From Ligula intestinalis (taxonomy: Eukaryota > Platyhelminthes > Cestoda > Diphyllobothriidea > Diphyllobothriidae), in the NCBI GenBank assembly GCA_036362985.1, contig JAYGXS010000003.1, forward strand, positions 78,260,092 through 78,324,091: 64,000 bases of DNA, in the 5' to 3' direction. Both the position numbers and the translations under genes were made by a program. Numbering within the stretch: position 1 is the stretch's first letter; the number at the start of each line of letters is the position of its first letter. The notes beneath the pieces were generated by a model. It saw nothing but the letters and a program-made list of their open reading frames with translations. It searched no databases and had not been told where the DNA came from. Shown here piece by piece: positions 35,104 to 46,826 of this stretch.

Positions 35104-36109
35104 ATTTGGCGACGCGGGCGCGGATCATAACAGGAAGGAACGTAACACACATCAGAGGGTGATTAAAGCTAAACTCGCGATTACCAGGGCTGTGGGAGAT
35201 AAGGCACTTGATAAAACTGCTTACATATGTCATGTATGTCCCGCCGTATATAGGCTGCTTCTAGGTAGTGCAAGTTCCGATTTGTTCGTGTCCGAAAGGG
35301 TATCCAGAAAGAGATCTTTAGGTCAACAGACTGACCACTGTCTATCAGGTGTGTTGTAACCAAAGCCCATGGTACTTCATTTTCTTATTAAAAAAACCAA
35401 TTGGGCAAATGCTCAGAGGCTTTGATTGGTAATTTCTATTGCATACGTCCAATATATTTGCATCCGCAAGTACACTTAAATGCATATAAACAATTTGGGG
35501 TGGTGTGCAAATGTAAGGCGGCAATTTTCTGGTTTGTTGTAATGATTTTAGTGGGACTAAGGAAGACGAGTTCAGATGCAATTTACGTACTTTCGATGGT
35601 GCAGTGCAACCATCGCTTGACTGTGTTTTAAACATTAGCATCCTTAAATGGTATGCATATGCTAACAGGCTTTTCCGGAACTGACCGTTCCGTCAATTCT
35701 AGTCCTAAAGAGCTGCTGTAGTTTTGAAGACAGTCTTCGCAAAATTTGTTTGTACAAGTAAATCCTGCTGCGTACGCTTGCTTTGAATTTCAGCTCTGCC
35801 AATGCAAGTTACCCACCCACCCCCGGCCCGACAACACACCCGATTTTCTGATCAATTGTTCCAGTAATTGGTGGCACTGCTCTGGCGGCATCCGGCTTTC
35901 GAGTAATTGACAGCGAAAAGTTGTGTCGCCCTTGCCGTTGGTGACAATCACTTCTAACACTAACAAAGTTTGCATAGATGCCCTCCTCATTTATTGTCTA
36001 TCGACACACACAGACACACCCGCGAAAATCACAATGAATCGATTCGTTTGCTAAAGTGCGTAGTCATCGTCGGCAATTCGTCTGCTCGAGGAACGGCGCA
36101 TTTTATTGG

Positions 36110-36255
36110 ATACTTACGAAGAATGGTTGGAGTATTGGACTTTGATGGAAAAGGTCGCGACTTCGAACCGCGGGTATTGGGTATGACTGGCTGACGACGG
36201 CTAATGAGAAAGAAATGGTCCTTCCTGTCTCCGTCGGTTTTGTCGGTAATGTTTT
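36110..36255 (+). repeat. tRNA-derived SINE
   Basis: A GCGACTTCGAACCGCGGG B-box region is followed by GGGTATGACTGGCTGACGAC, a GAAATGGTCCTTCC word and a GTCTCC...GTCGGTAAT tail, as in the other family members. Confidence 0.65.
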
Positions 36256-36299
36256 TATGCCTACAATATTAGCCAATTTGCTGTTTTTGGTGGGGCTGA

Positions 36300-36470
36300 A
36301 GAATGAATCTCATGGCTCAATATTTCGAGGGTTCGACTTCTGACAAACCTTTCCCGGGTTTGAGTATTGAGTGGGGCACCACTCGGGGTTGAGTATGACT
36401 GGCTGCTGACAGTGAATAGGCCAAAAATGGCCGTTGCAGACTCCCTTTGTCTTAACGGCAATGCTATCTA
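36300..36470 (+). repeat. tRNA-derived SINE, rearranged head
   Basis: The body (GAGTATGACTGGCTGCTGAC, GGCCAAAAATGGCCGTTGCA, CTCCCTTTGTCTTAACGG) is typical. The head contains two B-box-like words (GGGTTCGACTTC and CGGGTTTGAG), suggesting a partial duplication or fusion of two heads. Confidence 0.6.
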
Positions 36471-36597
36471 TTACGAAAATCTTTCGACAATGGTAGTACG
36501 GCAGTTGGCTAATCAACTGCGTCCCCAAATATAGCGCGGTCTCGGTACGTCAACGAAGGGGCGGGAGCTGCTGGGGATGCGCCTATTCGCATTATTT

Positions 36598-36887
36598 CTC
36601 ATCTCACAGGAAGGCTGCGAGTGAATATCACGCCGCTGTCACGAGAGCGCGCCATGACTATCGATTTTACTCATAGCTGATTGGCTACTGACGCAGCTAT
36701 GTGCCTCGCGTTCCCGCTTAAGTACATGCAGCCCTTGTGTGAGAACGACTTGCGCTGACTTTCTGTAACGTGCTTGTCTCAGTAAACTCCCTCTCTCTGA
36801 CCATCCGGTCTTCTCTCTGTCTCACTCTTACGGGTTCCTTGGTTCGGCGTTCGATTTAATTATTAGTACCAGGCGCGGGTCATAACA
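36598..36887 (+). repeat. LTR-like repeat, right copy
   Basis: It aligns along its whole length with the left copy at 34.8 kb in the same orientation, and ends in GGTCATAACA. It is followed by GGAGGGGAC rather than a primer-binding-site-like word, consistent with a 3' LTR. Confidence 0.5.
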
Positions 36888-36889
36888 GG

Positions 36890-38000
36890 AGGGGACAATT
36901 ATTTTTATACTTTAGTTAAGTCTACTTGTATGTAGTAAAATTAGCAAAGCGGAAAGTAGAAAAACCCGAAATTCACTAGGAACGTTACTTAAGTCCAGAA
37001 GGGCGTGGTAAGGAAATAGTTACAAATCGATCACGTAAAACGTCAGGCAGTCTTAGTTCTAGTAAACTAAATCTGTGTGATTACTCCAGATTTAAGCTGT
37101 AGATTATTCCAGAAAAACTTGTGCATAGAAACTAAGAACGATAAATTAGGAGAAGCTGAAGAAGGAAGTGGACTTAAGACGGAGCTGGAAGTGTTCTAGA
37201 CATGGTCTACTCCTCTAAGCACATCCGGTTTTAGAAGAATTTTTGGCTCTAAACAATACCACTTTCGTGGAACAAATTAACCTTAATTATTCTTAACCAC
37301 AAAAAGACTTCAATTGACTGAACGACGTCCACGTGAAAAATGAAGTACCGAGAAAGGCAACACTTAGCTTGTGGATTTTTTTTACAGTTGAAATAAGTTT
37401 TTATTAAGTTGAGGAAACGATTGCTGTACTCCAGAAGGTGAAAAACACGCTTGCGACTAAGGCTCTGTTTGAGATCTGACAGGACATTAAGTAGTGTTAT
37501 ATAACCAAACATTTGGCCAGTTCTGGTGGAAGTGCGGTTGCCTTCAGGGGATGAATCCGGCCTAGGGTTAGAACTTGAACCAGGGTCCGTACTAGGTAAT
37601 TATACTGAATACGGCTTATTTAGAAAGCCTACGGGACTGCGCAAGTTATCATACTCATAACAGAAGACACTGTACGTGGCGGAGGATAGAGCCTCCATCT
37701 ACAAAGTCAAATATCATTCAGAAACCGAGAGCTAATTTAAATGAATGATGTTACCAAACACCTTCGCTGTATCCTTGGGTAGTGAGTCATTCCACTCCAC
37801 ATAGGGAGCATAATTGAATGAAAAAGTTCCCATACCTGATCCATAGGGAAGCATTATTACTGTAACGAAAGCCAGTCATCGAAAAATAAACAACTTGTTA
37901 GCGGGCGTCATGCTTGAGGTTACAAGGAATCGAAAACAACGACATCAGTTCAACTTTCACTTGTCAAGACAAGCGAATATAGGAGTCCCAGGAAGTTATT
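36890..38000. other. no recognisable feature
   Basis: AT-rich DNA without repeats or convincing ORFs. Confidence 0.4.
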
Positions 38001-38006
38001 GAAAAG

Positions 38007-38495
38007 AAGATTCGATTGCTGGGAAAACACTTTTATTTGCCTAACGCAGTGGCCTGTACGCTCCGCAAGTGGCTATTTGCTTTGCCCAAATGGAGCCCCA
38101 GCGCCGAATATAGATTGGCCAAATCGATGCACTTGTTTATGGGAGGCAAGTAGCCACTTGGGCAACGCACAGACCACCGCATCGTCTTACGCCATCACCG
38201 GGGGACCAGAAGGCCAAGCAATCATCACCTCCAACTCCGCCAGGTGGGATGAAAGTTCAACAGGTTACGGTCCAAATGCCGATCACCAAGCCATCCACGC
38301 ACACGAGGGTAATTATGGCTATATGTCGTTATACGTTTACAGCAATGACTGTGTTCTACAAAAACTGCAGCTTCCTGTGCATGTATTACCCGTTTCTGAC
38401 ACTATTTTCCGCTCGTGTCTCTGCTGAAGAATCTGCGACGGAGTTCGAAACGTCAGGCGAATAAAAGTGTTGTCCCAGCTATCAAATCTTCCTCC
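38007..38495 (+). mobile_element. PLE I, C-terminal tail and 3' terminus with inverted left end
   Basis: An open frame (37,999-38,427) carries GGPEGQAIITSNSARWDESS and GYGPNADHQAIHAHEG, which match the PLE tail at 60.4 kb. The PLE terminus follows, with GAAACGTC (38,447-38,454) and AATAAA (38,460-38,465). The left edge (about 38,005-38,046) is an inverted copy of the right edge, with four to five mismatches in 42 bases. It stops at CGTTAGG, within three bases of the predicted ribozyme cleavage site. A second inverted pair (38,047-38,086 with 38,139-38,180) lies just inside. The element is a terminal fragment that folds back on itself. Confidence 0.65.
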
Positions 38496-38839
38496 CAACA
38501 CTTACAGTGGCAACTTAATAGGCAAAATCTGGTTAAATCGACAACCAAGGGGAACATGGTATGCCTGGTTCTGAAGAACCTTTGATCGGGGCTTTGCAAT
38601 TGCAGCAATAAAGTTAACATAAATAAAGTAGCAGAAGTTCCCATCAGAGAATTAAGAAGGATATCTGACGAGCATGCGTAGCTTTCGATAAATTCTCCCC
38701 GGAATATTAAATTTATATAGGGAGGAGGTGAAAAACAATTATGTTCACCATTACAGGTAAATTAGTCACGGGATTAAGGAAGGTGGTGGGGTTGATAGTA
38801 CTCGGCTGATTGCGAGGCGATGAGGGTTTGTTTGTTATA

Positions 38840-39260
38840 TGGGTCGCACGAGTTGGCGCTTATCCAAAAGAATACGGGAGCCCCTGCCGGCATGGTTGGC
38901 CATAGGTGAAGTCAGAAGCATCAACAGCGCCATCCTTGCCACGTGGTTGACTCCGCGTATCGTGTGGACCCCAGCGAAATCTTTAGGGTAATTAACAAGG
39001 TCCCCCAACTACCTAAAGTCCCTGGGTTAGCGTTTGCTAGCAGCAACAGAAGCAACGCGATCTGCTTAAGGAAGCCGGTTTTATGCGCGCAAAATAACCT
39101 CCTGCAAGCCCTGAGCTTGTTATGGCCAACGGTTACAAAACTGCCTGCATGTGTTTGCGCTCTCTCCCCCTTCCAACCTTCCTTCCTCTTGTCAGGATTC
39201 AACAAACTCTCATCGCCTCGCAACCAGCCAATTACTATCAACCCTGCCCCCCGGCCCTAG
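38840..39260 (+). pseudogene. PLE J, GIY-YIG fragment
   Basis: The plus strand reads YMGRTSWRLSKRIRE, PAWLAIGEVRSINSAILA, then, after a frame change, VDSAYRVDPSEIFRVINK and LRKPVLCAQNNLLQALSLLW. This is the same C-terminal order as the minus-strand PLEs at 1.66-2.85 and 19.4-20.3 kb. The frameshift after SAILA breaks it. No RT precedes it, so this is a 5'-truncated copy. Confidence 0.7.
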
Positions 39261-39269
39261 ACCCATGAC

Positions 39270-41045
39270 CAATTTGCCTGTAATGGTGAACGTAATTACC
39301 AGCATGTTACTGTTTCTCCCCTTCTTATATGACTGCAATGACCCGAGGAGAATTTATCGAAGGCTACGTATGCTCGCCAAATATTGTTCTGAATTAACAT
39401 TAATACTTACTACCAACCAGTGCTCATTGTGAAGTGGAACGAGGCTCTTCGTAAAAGCAGATGGTAAGCTATTCGATATGCGTCAGATAAGAATCACGCA
39501 TAGTTTGAAACCAGGCCAGTTAGAAAATTACTTTTTGAGTCGGTTGGCCAGATATGAGTTTTTCTGAAATCTACGATAAAACTAGCGGCTATGCACCTGC
39601 CGATGGGGCTCGAGGGTGATCCTCAGGGCAGAACGAAAGGACTGAGTCCCTTAACTAATCAGAAAGCGCCCATCCATCAATACCATGTATCTGCGTCAGA
39701 GAAAGAAGCCTGAAAGCCAGCAGAGATGATTGAGGTTTTCCACTTTTACCGTATAAAGTCACTCGAGATAAACAGGACAGAAACGTAGCTTTGCGCCATA
39801 TTTAAGTTTGAAATGTTTTTGGGCATGGACTTGGCAAGCTGTCCGTTGCAACGGCATGAGATATATCCAAAGTGATTCCGTGTTTACTTCTCAGAAAGCG
39901 TACCGACGCGACATCAATGACGTGACTAAAGTCCTCAGATGGCATGGGAAAGCAAGGCCTCCTCCGATGCCTGTCTCGTAGCAGATGAAAGAAGTCTGTC
40001 GTGTCATAATACCTAATGAGGACGCTTTTAGCTTCATGCGGGAAAGAATTGGCGTAGCGTGAGGTAGGCGTAACTGAACACTAAGTGCACTTGATTCGTT
40101 TTCCTTATCGACCGTGAGGTGCTGTTTGGAAGCTAGTCTAAAAAATTATGTGGTGCAATCGGGAGTAGGTGTACACCGATTCATTCGCTTCTGAGATCAG
40201 ACAAGGTACATGGGCTGGCAAAGGTCACGAAAATTCAGCCAACTGGAAAGTTGAAGTCGGCCAAGTTATGATACCAGAGAGGGAGAAAGAGGGGGATTAA
40301 AGAAAATGCGAGTGTATTTTTACAGAACTCTTTCAAGTCCATTCTAACTTCGTTCAGCGAATCATGAACTTGAAACCTAGCACACGTGAACAGAAACGCT
40401 AAATAATGTGCCTAACTTACGCAAATGGCCTACAGACGGGTTATAAGCACACATTTGAACCGAAGTTGATCAGTCTAAATATCAGGTATTTACTCAATCA
40501 AAAGTGGACTCAAACCTGTTGCTTTTTCGCTGTTTACGGGCGTATGTCCATGTTTCTGACCGCATATATTGGTCAGGATTTTTATTGGCGAATTAAGGAA
40601 GAAGAGAACCTCTGTATCAATCAATCCGAATTTGCTGTCGTTTGTCCCCTCAGCTACTAGGACTTAGGCGACTCCGGCCTGGCAGTTGGATACATTTGCG
40701 TGAACTTTTCTGCTGACACGGAGCTTGCTTGCTTTGGGAAGCCAATAAGTCGGCATGTGCCTCTTCGCGATTACATAAATCAAAACAGCGGTAAACGATT
40801 TCAGAACTCTAAAAACCACGTTTTGGCTTTCTTAGTTAGTCTAGAGTTCTTTGCCTCGTTAAGTTAGGCTTCCCCTCCTGAAGGAAATCCCTAAAATGAA
40901 ATTCCCGCACTTTAAACGCCCATGTACCTGTCCAGGGGAACCTCAATTAACGAATTAAATCCGGTCAAGCGCCAACCTCACCAAGAGACACGCTCGTCAT
41001 GCGAAACGTAGCCAATGGAAATACATCAATACACTGACTGAATGC
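39270..41045. other. no recognisable feature
   Basis: Mixed DNA with no family members or convincing ORFs. Confidence 0.35.
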
Positions 41046-41049
41046 AGGC

Positions 41050-41290
41050 TGCAACTGAGGACCTATAGCAGGGGGTTAAGTTATTTAAATCTAGGCAACT
41101 GCGATATTCAGGCCATTGTTACTCAGTAGAGGAGAAGTCTTGTGAAGGCCAGAGTAGAAGGAAGAGTATATTGTGCCAACAAAGGAACGGAGAATAGATG
41201 GAAGAAGTCTGACTTGGGAGAACACGACCACCCAGGAGATTGACTGGGCTCCAAGTGCCAGTTTGACAGCAGTTAGGTCATCAGGCAAAT
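41050..41290. repeat. dispersed repeat family R3, copy 3
   Basis: It aligns with 22,370-22,510 in the same orientation (GGCAACTGCGA, CAGGCC, GAGGAGAA-like, GGCCAGAGTAGAAGGA, GAGAATAGATGG). It is non-coding. Confidence 0.6.
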
Positions 41291-41538
41291 ATAGAGCGTT
41301 CATTGGCTAGATCGACCTGTGATTGGTTGAACACCTTGTGGGTTGAAATTGACGTGGGCGGCCTGTCTCTCGTGCGCCAATAATGTTTGGCGGCCGCCAC
41401 GAGCTTGAGGTCGAGACAGATTGAGGTCACGACAGGAAGGCCAGGCGTCGGGTCGGTGACAACCACTACATACCCACGCTCTTGGTGCAAGACTCAACCG
41501 GCGGGCATAGGCACGATAATTCCCCGTCGATTTCGACG

Positions 41539-41952
41539 ATGGGCACTGCGTATTCCAACAAGTCGCAGCAAACGCTGAAGCGAGACAAAGCAGACACTGA
41601 GGTAAGCTGGGGAAGCAACACGAAAGCTACAACAGGCAGGATCAACGCAGCAAAATGCCGCGAACGAAAACAGGAGTTAAAGCAGACTTGCGGAGAATCT
41701 TCCCACTCGCTCGGCACTCCCACCGCCGTTTCAGGTCTAAATACAAAGTTCATACGACCGGGGATGCGGGAAGGTGTAGGTGGCTGGCACGATGGCTACT
41801 CAACGCGCGCACACCTGACTCGGCCAACACACTTACATGAAGAGCAGCAACGTAGGTGGCCCGAGTTTTCCCGTCAGTTGGCAAACCCTCAGAGCAGGCA
41901 CACATACACAAACGCTGACGACCCGTCAAATGAGTGGCAGTTCATCACTTGA
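41539..41952 (+). CDS. unrecognised open frame of 137 codons from ATG
   Basis: The frame starts MGTAYSNKSQQTLKRDKADT and stays open (also upstream without ATG) to TGA at 41,950-41,952. It is rich in K, R, T, S and Q, with no hydrophobic segment, and I recognise no domain. It lies just after an R3 repeat copy in a GC-richer patch where the minus strand is also open for 95 codons, so composition could explain it. It may be part of an unidentified mobile element. No function is proposed. Confidence 0.2.
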   Translation: MGTAYSNKSQQTLKRDKADTEVSWGSNTKATTGRINAAKCRERKQELKQTCGESSHSLGTPTAVSGLNTKFIRPGMREGVGGWHDGYSTRAHLTRPTHLHEEQQRRWPEFSRQLANPQSRHTYTNADDPSNEWQFIT

Positions 41953-41959
41953 CACTAAT

Positions 41960-43425
41960 GTTCTGTGAGTGGCTTTATCTTTACCTGAAATGCTCGTACA
42001 TTGAGCTTCTCATCAGTCGAGGCTTCATTGTATTAGCCTATTTCAACGAAGATGAACATAAAATATATTTCGTTTAATTGGTCAGTGAAATATGGTATCT
42101 TAGAATAGTTATTTTCGTTTTGTGGTAGATAGAATGCAAAGTAAATTCCGAAATATATGTGCACAGGCAGCGAATGTTTGCTACATCCTCCTTTTCGTGC
42201 TTTTTCTCAAATTTTCCACCCTTTCTCTAGATTAGCAGGCAAATGTTCGCTTCTTTTGGATGGACGACTAAATAAAAAATAGAACCCTACCAATGTAGTG
42301 AATAGTATGCGAAATCACCGCGACTTATGACCTACCACAGAGGCCCCGCCTTCATCCTGCTGCTGTGATGCAGTTGATCGAAGGTGGAGGTTGCATTTTT
42401 CTCATGAAATCCGTAAAGAATGTAAACTCTAGGTATACAGAAACTTACAAGTTCAGCCTTCAGTTCTGATCTAGACTTTTAAGTAGGCTATTTTTAGGGG
42501 CACTTGTACATCCAACCTAAACAGATTGAGGTAACGCTGGCCTCCCTTGCCTTTGTCCTTTCATTAACCGCAGATGCTACGCTTAAAGCCCTGTTTAAGT
42601 TCATGCAGTTTACTATAAATATGTATTTTAAGAATAAGGTACGCTTCAGCCTCTAAAACCCCATTGTGTTTGCTATTTTGCTCAAAAACCCATAAAGGTG
42701 TAGGGATTTGGCTCCTCTAAAAAATGCTTACAAATTATTGCACATGCCTATATCAGCAGTTTGACTTAGGAAGCGATGACATCCAATGCCCGTAACACCA
42801 AGCACTTGCAAAGCAGATATCACACTATCTATCGCCTCCTCCACCTTGATCTCCCGTCTAGGCGATCGCAGATGGGCTCGGCTTCAGTGACGGATAAAGC
42901 TAACTGGTCCATCTACGTGTACCGAATGCATGACTTGGATGCCAGTATCTGCAACACACCGGTGTAAGAGCAGCTCTCATATCGTATCAGTGAGAATTTT
43001 ACAAAGTTAAAATAGAGAGCGAATCATTGCAACCTGATTTCTGTTCTCCCAGTCCCTCCAAAATATCATCCTGAGGACAACGCATAATCATCAGCTGGCA
43101 GACTCGCAAGCCACGACTCGATTTGTCGTGATAGATTAAGGATATTAGGATTACTCTAATTAAAAGTGCATTTCAGTCCCGAGAAGGGCTATTTGTCTAC
43201 TATGCAAGTAAACTGAACGTGCGCTGATTGGTTGATTTTATGCCGGTAAGTAAGCCAAGGGAATTGGTAAAAATAGTATGCTTCGCATTATTGCGGAAAG
43301 CTTTAAGCATAAATAAGAAGATTAACTATTATTTGATGCAAATAAATGCGGTAGGGAAGCATGAGAACATTACAGAGCAATGTATGTAACCCGTAAACCA
43401 ATTACAAAGCAAAAAAGTAAACCTT
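41960..43425. other. no recognisable feature
   Basis: AT-rich DNA. A SINE-like tail (CTCCCTTGCCTTTGTC, about 42,543-42,558) is the only repeat-like word. Confidence 0.35.
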
Positions 43426-43427
43426 TA

Positions 43428-43510
43428 GGCTAAACCATAACACAAACCCTAAAACAAAACCAAACCATAACCCTAAAACAAACCCTAACCCTACAACTAA
43501 CCCTAACCTT
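43428..43510. repeat. degenerate telomere-like (CCCTAA) tract
   Basis: Repeated ACCCTAA and AACCATAA-type units occur, with two short runs of clean CCCTAAC units near 43,482-43,508. TTAGGG is the telomere repeat of most animals, flatworms included. The units are diverged, so this is an old interstitial tract rather than a chromosome end. Confidence 0.6.
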
Positions 43511-44675
43511 AATTTTTTTATGTCTTCTTAACTAAATCAACGATAAATAAATAATGAGCTAGTCGACATTATGCAATTGGTTTTTGGTTGCTTTTGGTGC
43601 ACACCAATATTTGAGTTTTACTTAGTCGGATAAGTTTCAATGTAGGAAAGAATACTGTGCAGAATATTAATCATAGGAATTTATAAATGCAAGAAATAAA
43701 AGAATAACAATCATTCTAAAGCGATTTAATACGCAAAAAAGTCTCACACAAGGTATCCTTTCAGCGCACAGCGACCTTGATCAATTTTACTTACCTGATG
43801 GTCCATAATTCATCCCTTCAGTCCCGTGAGGATAAATTCTGAGGTGTTCATCTAACTCTCCCTCCCTCTCTCTTCCCTTTCCAATATCTCAAACAACTAC
43901 TGATGGCGGAACTCAACAGTTATAAAATGTATCAGGCCTCTGCTAGGGTGATTTGGGCCTTTGATCGGTGCTAATGCCATCACATTATTGGTCATTGACA
44001 TGAACAGAGGTAAGGTTACCTTGAAACGAAACACACAACTTAGACCAACTCATCTCAAATTTCATCAGCTTGTTGTGTATTGGCACATTTTTCGGTATTT
44101 CGATGCTTGTATTCACGAGCAAACTGGCGCGGAGTGTCCAGCCAAATCACCGGCCTGGATCATGAACCAGATAGTCAATTTCAGCAGATCTTTGCCAGGC
44201 ATCCTGGCCTCACCTGGGTAATTCGCAACTGGGGTCCCCACGTCTTAGGACTGACCAGTCAACGTGCGTCAGTCACTGATTGGCTGCAAGTGACAAAAGA
44301 TGCCTATGCGTATGCAGGCCTAGGGTTCTCAACAGTGGACACGGACTGCTATGTCTAAAGGCGCTTTTTTCACTTGCAGTTTGTCAATGAGTGACGCACA
44401 CTAACGGATCAGTGCTAAGACGCGAGGACTCCAGTATCGAAACTACCCAGTGCGAGAGGCGAGGACAGGTTGCCTGGCAAGGATCTTTCGGGAATAACTA
44501 TCTGGGTCAGGATTCAGGACGGCGAGTTGGCGAGACACTGCGTGCAATTCGTTCGTGACTACAAGCATGGAAGTAGAAATCACAATTCCAACAGTACCCT
44601 CCTTTCGCGGATGAAGCCGGTAGCCCTGTCTCATGAAGCAACCTTTTAATCATTCATCAAATGTCTTTTATACAT
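43511..44675. other. no recognisable feature
   Basis: Mixed DNA. GTGCGTCAGTCACTGATTGG (44,262-44,281) and an imperfect reverse complement near 44,383-44,402 form a weak inverted repeat. No protein is recognised. Confidence 0.35.
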
Positions 44676-44679
44676 CCAT

Positions 44680-44982
44680 TTGAGTGAATTTCCCTCGTTG
44701 CATAGAGAATCGATGGAAAGCTCCTCAGTAAACCGTTACATGCCGGCTTCAACGCGTGTGTCCACGGCTACAGTCCATTACCTTCTATTTGCAAACGGTA
44801 GTGCATTCAACACCGCCACGGAACAGGACCTACAAAGGAGCCTAGACTTCTTTGCTGCCGGTTTCACTAATTTCGGACCAACAATTAACAAGGACAAGAC
44901 GGTGCTCATACAACAATCGTCAACCGGCGCGGAATACAGCGCTCCTCTAATCCATGTCAACGGCACCCAGCCAAAAAATTGA
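44680..44982 (+). pseudogene. RTE-like LINE, RT catalytic-region fragment
   Basis: The frame encodes VHYLLFANGSAFNTATEQDL, the RT motif C region, where the expected A-D-D has become A-N-G, so the catalytic aspartates are gone. It is followed by SLDFFAAGFTNFGPTINKDK and AEYSAPLIHVNGTQPKN, as in RTE-like polymerases. Neither end continues into recognisable RT sequence. It is an isolated fragment of about 300 bases, probably of a different RTE-like subfamily from the one at 15.8 kb. Confidence 0.7.
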
Positions 44983-44984
44983 AG

Positions 44985-46335
44985 AAAACTTCGCTTAAGT
45001 TATAATTGACCCTAACCTAGTACCTAGGCCGCCAGTCTGGTGAATGATACTTTGACGATGTCCACCACGAGCTTCAGCAAACTGAATGCAGGCGCGGTGA
45101 CTGTAGCTGAATTATAGAGAAAGTGGACTCACGCAGAATCCATCCCATTCTCTCACCACCACTCGATGTCAAGACAAAAGTCGCGAGTGCGCAGGTGAGG
45201 GCGTGAGAGTTACCGTCACCATCACGCCGCCCGCAAATTTGGCAAGCGCCACCAGTCAGTATTCACTCCTTTGGATCAGAGAGAGGACGAAAAGATACAA
45301 TCAACCGAGCGATCCCCATGTACATGGCCTGTTAACCCAGTTTGATCGCAAGTGCATACAATGACGAAGAATCAGATCCAAGAAAACTACCAACGCACAC
45401 CAGATCGCACGGACCATGGTTTGCTGAAGCGTGGCGTTGCATACGCCCAGAACGATGAGGGAAACAGCCTTGCACTTAGCCTAGGCCTTCACCCTTCAGA
45501 GATGAATTAACCATTCAGTCATCGATTAAGAAGTAAGATCGCATGTTCACCGCACACATCAGCTTGGGTGGTCACCACTAATCTATCACACAGAAACCAA
45601 CGAACCTGTACAGTAGTCGCCAATGACCATGCAACGTTCATAATGAAATTAGACCTGGTACCTTAGGGTACATTTAGTAACACTATTTTGATTCATTCAG
45701 TTAACTGAATGCTATGAAAGCCTTTTACTTAATTAAATCGTCATTTTAGTTAGATTTTATTAAGAGAAATGGCCATTTGTTTTGGGGAAATTGGGAGTGG
45801 TCTCATATAAAAGGAATTTCCTATGCTATTACGAAAGAGAGAACCAAACTACACTTTAATGCTGATAATGCTAGGAAGGAACTGCAAAATAAGTAGAATA
45901 GGTATCGAAAATATCCCTTCCAGAACTGGAAAAGTTTATTCAAAATTGTTCAGATCGAAGTGAAGCCAAGTTAAAGGGACCAAATTTGCTTGCCGTAACA
46001 TTGACGGTTTTTATTTTAAAAATTATTTTGAGCTATTGTGTGAAGTCTTTTTGCCCAAAATCCAACAACAGAAGAGCATTTGTTTGAATGCACGAATAAA
46101 CCTCTAATTTCCTTCAATAAAAACCAAATGTCCAACATGTTCTCCGAATTTAAGACAAAGAAGACCTTATTGAATATAAGTCATGAAGAAATATAGCTTT
46201 TTGTATACTTTACGTTCCCCTTTTGTTTTATTTAGAAACGGAATGGAACAAAGAATAATAAGTAGTTCAAAAAAGCAACCTATATGATCAGTTTTTTTGA
46301 ATTTGCCAGTTTATAACTGAATGTAGAATTAATCT
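44985..46335. other. no recognisable feature
   Basis: GC-richer to about 45,600, then strongly AT-rich, with no coding signal recognised. Confidence 0.35.
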
Positions 46336-46537
46336 GCTCATGCGGAAGGTAATCCATTATAAAGAGAAAAAAAGTTCTTTCATCTCCAGTCAAATTGAAT
46401 CGCTTATCTTCAGGAAACTTAAAATAATTCTCAAAAGTATCAAATTTCATTGTGATATTACTTTGGAAAAAGTTAGTATACGCAAAAGTTCGTCAGCCGA
46501 ATATCTAATAAAAGCAATTTCTAGGAGGTAACATTTT

Positions 46538-46765
46538 ATGGAAATTTTTTTATTAATCTTAGGAATAGTAGTTTCACAACTCCAGTTTGGACAAGCTTTA
46601 CCCTCGACAATGTGTTTTGCTGTTTTTAAGCATTTATGTATATCAAAAAGTTGCCATACTTATAAAAACTTATATCGGAAAACACTTTATTGCGGTAAAT
46701 GCTCTTTATATCTGTCTTATTTAAAAGGTTTTGATGTAAACGTCGAACAAATGCATAATTTATAA
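46538..46765 (+). CDS. putative small secreted cysteine-rich peptide (75 aa)
   Basis: A complete ATG-to-TAA frame starts with a textbook signal peptide: MEIFLLILGIVVSQLQFGQA, with likely cleavage after A20. The mature part of about 55 residues is basic, with few acidic residues, and has five cysteines (C26, C34, C39, C52, C55; spacing 7-4-12-2). A TTTCTAG word 18 bases before the ATG could be a splice acceptor. AATAAA lies at 46,827-46,832, about 60 bases past the stop, a good position for polyadenylation. The odd cysteine number is unusual for a fully disulfide-bonded peptide. I know no family with this spacing. It could be a short exon or a chance frame, and AT-rich DNA does produce hydrophobic N-termini by chance. 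Confidence 0.3.
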   Translation: MEIFLLILGIVVSQLQFGQALPSTMCFAVFKHLCISKSCHTYKNLYRKTLYCGKCSLYLSYLKGFDVNVEQMHNL

Positions 46766-46826
46766 ATTTATTAAAGAAGGCAGTAAAAACAAGGAAAATT
46801 ATGACACACTTTTGTTGATGACATTC

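Larger units (their letters stand above)
34812..36887 (+). mobile_element. possible short LTR element (two LTR-like direct repeats)
   Basis: Two direct repeats of about 290 bases (34,812-35,103 and 36,598-36,887) share GCTTAAGTACATGCA, GTGAGAA, TGACTTTCTGTA, CTCCCTCTCTCTG and the ending GGCGCGGGTCATAACA. The left copy is followed by ATTTGGCGACGCGGG, which looks like an LTR-retrotransposon primer binding site. The 1.5 kb between them encodes no gag or pol and contains two SINE copies. This could be a deleted or non-autonomous LTR element, or two independent solo LTRs. The LTR starts are not clear. Confidence 0.45.
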
